Origin: JAJXWB01 sp036796555
Lineage (GTDB): Bacteria > Pseudomonadota > Alphaproteobacteria > Rhizobiales > Beijerinckiaceae
Assembly (NCBI GenBank): GCA_036796555.1
Contig: DAIRCS010000065.1
Location: forward strand, 1 to 16,982
Direction: 5' to 3'
Length of the DNA stretch: 16,982 bases
Under the pieces are notes generated by a model. It was not told the origin of the DNA, searched no databases, and worked only from the letters and a program-made list of their open reading frames with translations. Below are positions 14,272 to 16,982 of this stretch, piece by piece. How positions within the stretch are numbered: position 1 is the first letter of the stretch; the number at the start of each line of letters is the position of its first letter. A program made the position numbers and the translations under genes.

Positions 14272-15090
14272 TTACGCGTCGGAAGCGCGGCGAGACTGGC
14301 GCGCGCGCCAGCGCAGGAGGGCGAGCGTGGCGAGCGCGACGATCGTGGCCGCCCACGGAGCGCCGGCGAGAAGCAACGCGACGACGATGATCGTCGCGAT
14401 CAGCCCGAGCGCTTCCGGCAGCGCGGAATTTTCTGCAAGCGCCGTCACGGCGCTCGCGCGACGCCCGGCGAAAGCGCCGGCCAAAGTCGCGGCGGCCGCG
14501 AAACCCGCCTGCGCCGGATCGAACGGCGCGGTCATGACGAGCAGCGGCGGCGTGGCGTAGGGAAAGGTTCCGAAGCGCGCCGCGGACTGGTCGAAGACCG
14601 CGATCTGCCAGAATTTTTCGTCCCTGCGCGCGGCATGGACGTCGAGCGTGACGAGGCCGCGCGTTTCGTCGTCCACGGCGAGCGAGGCCTTCAACGCGCT
14701 CTCCGCATCCGCGGCGTTGCGCGCCGGCAGTTTTTCGCGCGGCGCGATCGCTGCGGCGCGGACGAATTCTCCGGGCGATTGCCCGTGTTCGGCGGCGAGC
14801 GCACGCATCAGGCGGTTCACCGCGGCCAGCGCGGCCGTGCGGTCGAGCGCTGCCGAGGGGGCGAGATTTTCCGCGAGATCGAGAATTTCGGCATAGCCGA
14901 AGGGCGCCGTCCGATGCGCGGGCGCGCGCGGCGGCGCATGGGGCGACGATGGAACGGCGCCCGCGCCCGGCGCAACGATGCGAAATGCGGAGGCGGAATC
15001 ATCCGCCGCGCGCCGACGCGTTGCGGCCGCCGCCACGAAATCCGCGAATTGCGGCGGCGGATCCGCAGGTCTGACCGGGCTGATGTTCAT
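14272..15090 (-). CDS. Hypothetical protein with C-terminal membrane hairpin
   Basis: A 272-residue protein I do not recognise. ATG 15090 (MNISPVRPADPPPQFADFVA) follows GAGG and is preferred over longer Arg-rich extensions. Residues 1-75 are Ala/Pro/Arg-rich and probably disordered. The middle (about 80-215) looks folded, with helical segments and DEKFWQIAVFDQSAARFGTF. Near the C-terminus, about residues 225-262, two hydrophobic stretches (LIATIIVVALLLAGAPWAAT and IVALATLALL) form a likely membrane hairpin, followed by a basic tail RWRARQSRRASDA. The protein would then be anchored with most of its mass in the cytoplasm. It is convergent with the island and, without the island, with the transglycosylase gene. 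Confidence 0.7.
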   Translation of the reverse strand: MNISPVRPADPPPQFADFVAAAATRRRAADDSASAFRIVAPGAGAVPSSPHAPPRAPAHRTAPFGYAEILDLAENLAPSAALDRTAALAAVNRLMRALAAEHGQSPGEFVRAAAIAPREKLPARNAADAESALKASLAVDDETRGLVTLDVHAARRDEKFWQIAVFDQSAARFGTFPYATPPLLVMTAPFDPAQAGFAAAATLAGAFAGRRASAVTALAENSALPEALGLIATIIVVALLLAGAPWAATIVALATLALLRWRARQSRRASDA

Positions 15091-15200
15091 GAGGCCTCGC
15101 GCATGGACGCCACGATGCGCCGCGACGCTTGCGCGAGGCTGCGGCAAGATGAGCGAAAGCGCCGAAGGCGGACGGCCAAGCGTCGTGCATGTCTCCCGTC

Positions 15201-15332
15201 CGTCATTGCGAGGCGGCGCAACCGACGAAGCAATCCAGCCGCCGGCGCCAGGGCAGCGGAGGAATCGCGCCAGAACGGCGCCTCCCGGTGGCTGGATTGC
15301 TTCGTCGCGCTGTCGCGCTCCGCGCAATGACG
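15201..15332. repeat. 132-bp imperfect inverted-repeat element
   Basis: CGTCATTGCG (15201-15210) is the reverse complement of 15323-15332, and the 18-base block CGACGAAGCAATCCAGCC (15223-15240) is the exact reverse complement of 15290-15307. The unmatched centre (15241-15289) is GC-rich. This CGTCATTGCGAGG...GCAATCCAG type of palindrome is common between genes in Hyphomicrobiales. It starts 111 bp before the hypothetical gene's ATG and ends 14 bp past the ABC-F stop. The rest of the 256-bp gap shows nothing I can support. Confidence 0.8.
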
Positions 15333-15346
15333 GCCCTGTTCTTCGT

Positions 15347-16969
15347 CTAGCTGTGCAACCCCGGCGCCTCGTGCCCGGTGCGCGCGACATATTCGGTGTA
15401 GCCGCCGCCGTATTGATGTACGCCTTCCGGCGTCAGTTCCAGCACGCGGTTGGACAGCGCGGCCAGAAATCGCCGGTCGTGCGAGACGAACAGCATGGCG
15501 CCTTCGTAATTCTCGAGCGCCTTCACCAGCATCTCCTTCGTGGCCATGTCCAGATGATTCGTCGGCTCGTCGAGCACGAGGAAATTCGGCGGATCGTAGA
15601 GCATCTTGGCCATCACCAGCCCCGCCTTCTCGCCGCCCGACAGCACGCGGCACGGCTTTTCGACATCGTCTCCGGAGAAACCGAAACAGCCCGCGAGGGT
15701 GCGCAGCGAGCCTTGGCCTGCCTGCGGAAACCAGCCTTCGAGCGATTCATAGATCGTGCGTTCGTCGTCGAGCACTTCCATCGAATGCTGCGCGAAATAG
15801 CCCATCTTCACGCTGCCGCCGATGGCGACGCTGCCCGCATCCGGCGCGGCCGCGCCAGCGATCAGCTTCAGCAGCGTCGACTTGCCGGCGCCGTTGACGC
15901 CCATCACCGCCCAGCGCTCCCGCCGGCGCACCTGGAAGTCGAGCCCCTCATAGATTTTTCGCGCACCAAAACCTTTGTCGACATTCTTCAAGGTCACGAC
16001 ATCCTCGCCGCTGCGCGGCGCGGGCGGAAAATCGAAGGCGATGGTCTGGCGGCGGCGCGGCGGCTCGACGCGGTCGATCTTCTCCAGCTTCTTCACGCGG
16101 CTCTGCACCTGCGCGGCGTGCGACGCGCGCGCCTTGAAGCGCTCGATGAATTCGATCTCCTTGGCCAGCATTGCCTGCTGGCGCTCGAACTGCGCCTGCT
16201 GCTGCTTCTCGCTGAGCGCGCGCTGCTCGGCGTAGAATTCGTAATTGCCGGAATAGGTGGTGAGGGAGCCTGCGTCGATCTCGATGATCTTGCCGACGAT
16301 GCGGTTCATGAATTCGCGGTCGTGCGAGGTCATCAGCACCGCGCCATCATAGTTGCGCAAGAACTGCTCGAGCCAGATCAGGCTTTCGATGTCGAGATGG
16401 TTGGAGGGCTCGTCGAGCAGCATGAGGTCGGGCCGCATCAACAGGATGCGCGCGAGCGCGACGCGCATCTTCCAGCCGCCGGAGAGATGGCCGACATCGC
16501 CGTCCATCATCTCCTGCGTGAAGCTGAGGCCGTCGAGAATTTCGCGGGCGCGCGCGTCGAGCGCATAGCCGTCGAGCTCCTCAAACCGCGCCTGCACCGC
16601 GCCGTAGCTTTCAATGATTTCGTCCATCTGGTCGGCTTGGGTAGGATCGGCCATCGCGGCCTCCAGCGCCTTCATCTCGGCCAGCACCTCCGACACCGGC
16701 CCGGCGCCGTTCATCACCTCGGCGACCGCGCTGCGGCCGGCCATTTCGCCGACGTCCTGGCTGAAATAGCCGATGGTGGTCCCGCGATCGACGGTCAGTT
16801 GCCCCTCGTCCGGCGGCTCCTGCCCGGCGATCATGCGGAACAGCGTCGTCTTGCCGGCGCCGTTGGGCCCGACGAGGCCGACCTTCTCGCCCTTCAGGAT
16901 GACGGCGGAGGCCTCGATGAAGACGATCTGGTGGCCGTTCTGCTTGGAGATTTTGTCGATACGAATCAT
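15347..16969 (-). CDS. ABC-F family ATPase (translation factor type)
   Basis: A 540-residue soluble protein with two ABC domains and no membrane part. ABC-F proteins bind the ribosomal E site and modulate translation or rescue stalled ribosomes; some give antibiotic resistance. Domain 1: Walker A GPNGAGKT (34-41), signature LSGGW (162-166), Walker B LMLLDEPSNHLD (182-193, catalytic Glu187). A linker rich in Gln, Glu and Lys (about 240-320) corresponds to the P-site tRNA interaction motif. Domain 2: GVNGAGKS (357-364), LSGGEKAGL, FLVLDEPTNHLD. The C-terminus ends soon after domain 2, without the Uup-type coiled coil. I cannot place it surely among EttA, YbiT, YheS or Uup types. ATG 16969 is 13 bp from the window edge, so the upstream region is not visible. 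Confidence 0.93.
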   Translation of the reverse strand: MIRIDKISKQNGHQIVFIEASAVILKGEKVGLVGPNGAGKTTLFRMIAGQEPPDEGQLTVDRGTTIGYFSQDVGEMAGRSAVAEVMNGAGPVSEVLAEMKALEAAMADPTQADQMDEIIESYGAVQARFEELDGYALDARAREILDGLSFTQEMMDGDVGHLSGGWKMRVALARILLMRPDLMLLDEPSNHLDIESLIWLEQFLRNYDGAVLMTSHDREFMNRIVGKIIEIDAGSLTTYSGNYEFYAEQRALSEKQQQAQFERQQAMLAKEIEFIERFKARASHAAQVQSRVKKLEKIDRVEPPRRRQTIAFDFPPAPRSGEDVVTLKNVDKGFGARKIYEGLDFQVRRRERWAVMGVNGAGKSTLLKLIAGAAAPDAGSVAIGGSVKMGYFAQHSMEVLDDERTIYESLEGWFPQAGQGSLRTLAGCFGFSGDDVEKPCRVLSGGEKAGLVMAKMLYDPPNFLVLDEPTNHLDMATKEMLVKALENYEGAMLFVSHDRRFLAALSNRVLELTPEGVHQYGGGYTEYVARTGHEAPGLHS

Positions 16970-16982
16970 GCGGGGGTTATGG

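Noticed and set aside
14106..14390. 94-codon plus-strand frame running through the right direct repeat
   Set aside because: It overlaps two real genes, lacks a ribosome site, reads the repeat in a different frame from the transglycosylase, and is Arg-rich.
1..16982. tRNA, rRNA, CRISPR array or transposase gene
   Set aside because: No regularly spaced repeats, no tRNA-like ends at the 51-bp repeats and no DDE, serine or tyrosine recombinase pattern were seen in any frame.

Overview
The window is GC-rich, roughly two thirds G+C over most of its length. It encodes families typical of Alphaproteobacteria: a DUF817 membrane protein, a split methylmalonyl-CoA mutase small subunit, a DUF853/YjgR ATPase, a glycine-zipper secreted protein and a TIGR03808-like beta-helix protein. 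Several intergenic palindromes look like those scattered through Hyphomicrobiales (Rhizobiales) genomes. I infer an alphaproteobacterium, probably of that order; the genus cannot be fixed from the sequence alone.

Layout, left to right. The 3' part of a type II haloacid dehalogenase gene runs into a 24-bp perfect palindrome that it shares, tail to tail, with a small DUF2267-like gene. A HerA/YjgR-type ATPase is transcribed divergently from the latter. A repeat-bearing gap, a small secreted glycine-zipper protein (minus) and an M20 metallodipeptidase (plus) with a good sigma70-type promoter follow. Then come two oppositely oriented copies of a palindromic repeat, a concentrative nucleoside transporter, a small lower-GC DUF6869-like gene, and mutA (methylmalonyl-CoA mutase small subunit) with a small secreted protein overlapping its stop codon. 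A DUF817 membrane protein converges on that pair with one base between the stop codons. Divergent from it is a lytic murein transglycosylase.

The most unusual part is 11218-14265. The last 51 bp of the transglycosylase gene, ending exactly at its TAG stop, are repeated perfectly 2,997 bp downstream. Between the copies lie an acyltransferase-3 membrane enzyme (minus), a short unlisted reading frame overlapping its GTG start by GTGA, and a divergent 480-residue parallel beta-helix protein of strikingly low GC. That protein resembles the TIGR03808 repeat family but has no twin-arginine or Sec signal. This looks like a small cassette or island inserted at a gene 3' end, the way integrases use gene ends as attachment sites, but no recombinase is present inside. 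Removing it would leave the transglycosylase stop 6 bp from the convergent downstream gene, a simple prediction to test.

After the island come an unrecognised membrane-anchored protein (minus), a 132-bp inverted-repeat element and an ABC-F ATPase (minus) reading in from the right edge. No gene-free gap exceeds 300 bp. The housekeeping genes do not form one pathway; functional links are local (mutA with its overlapping partner; the acyltransferase with its short upstream frame).
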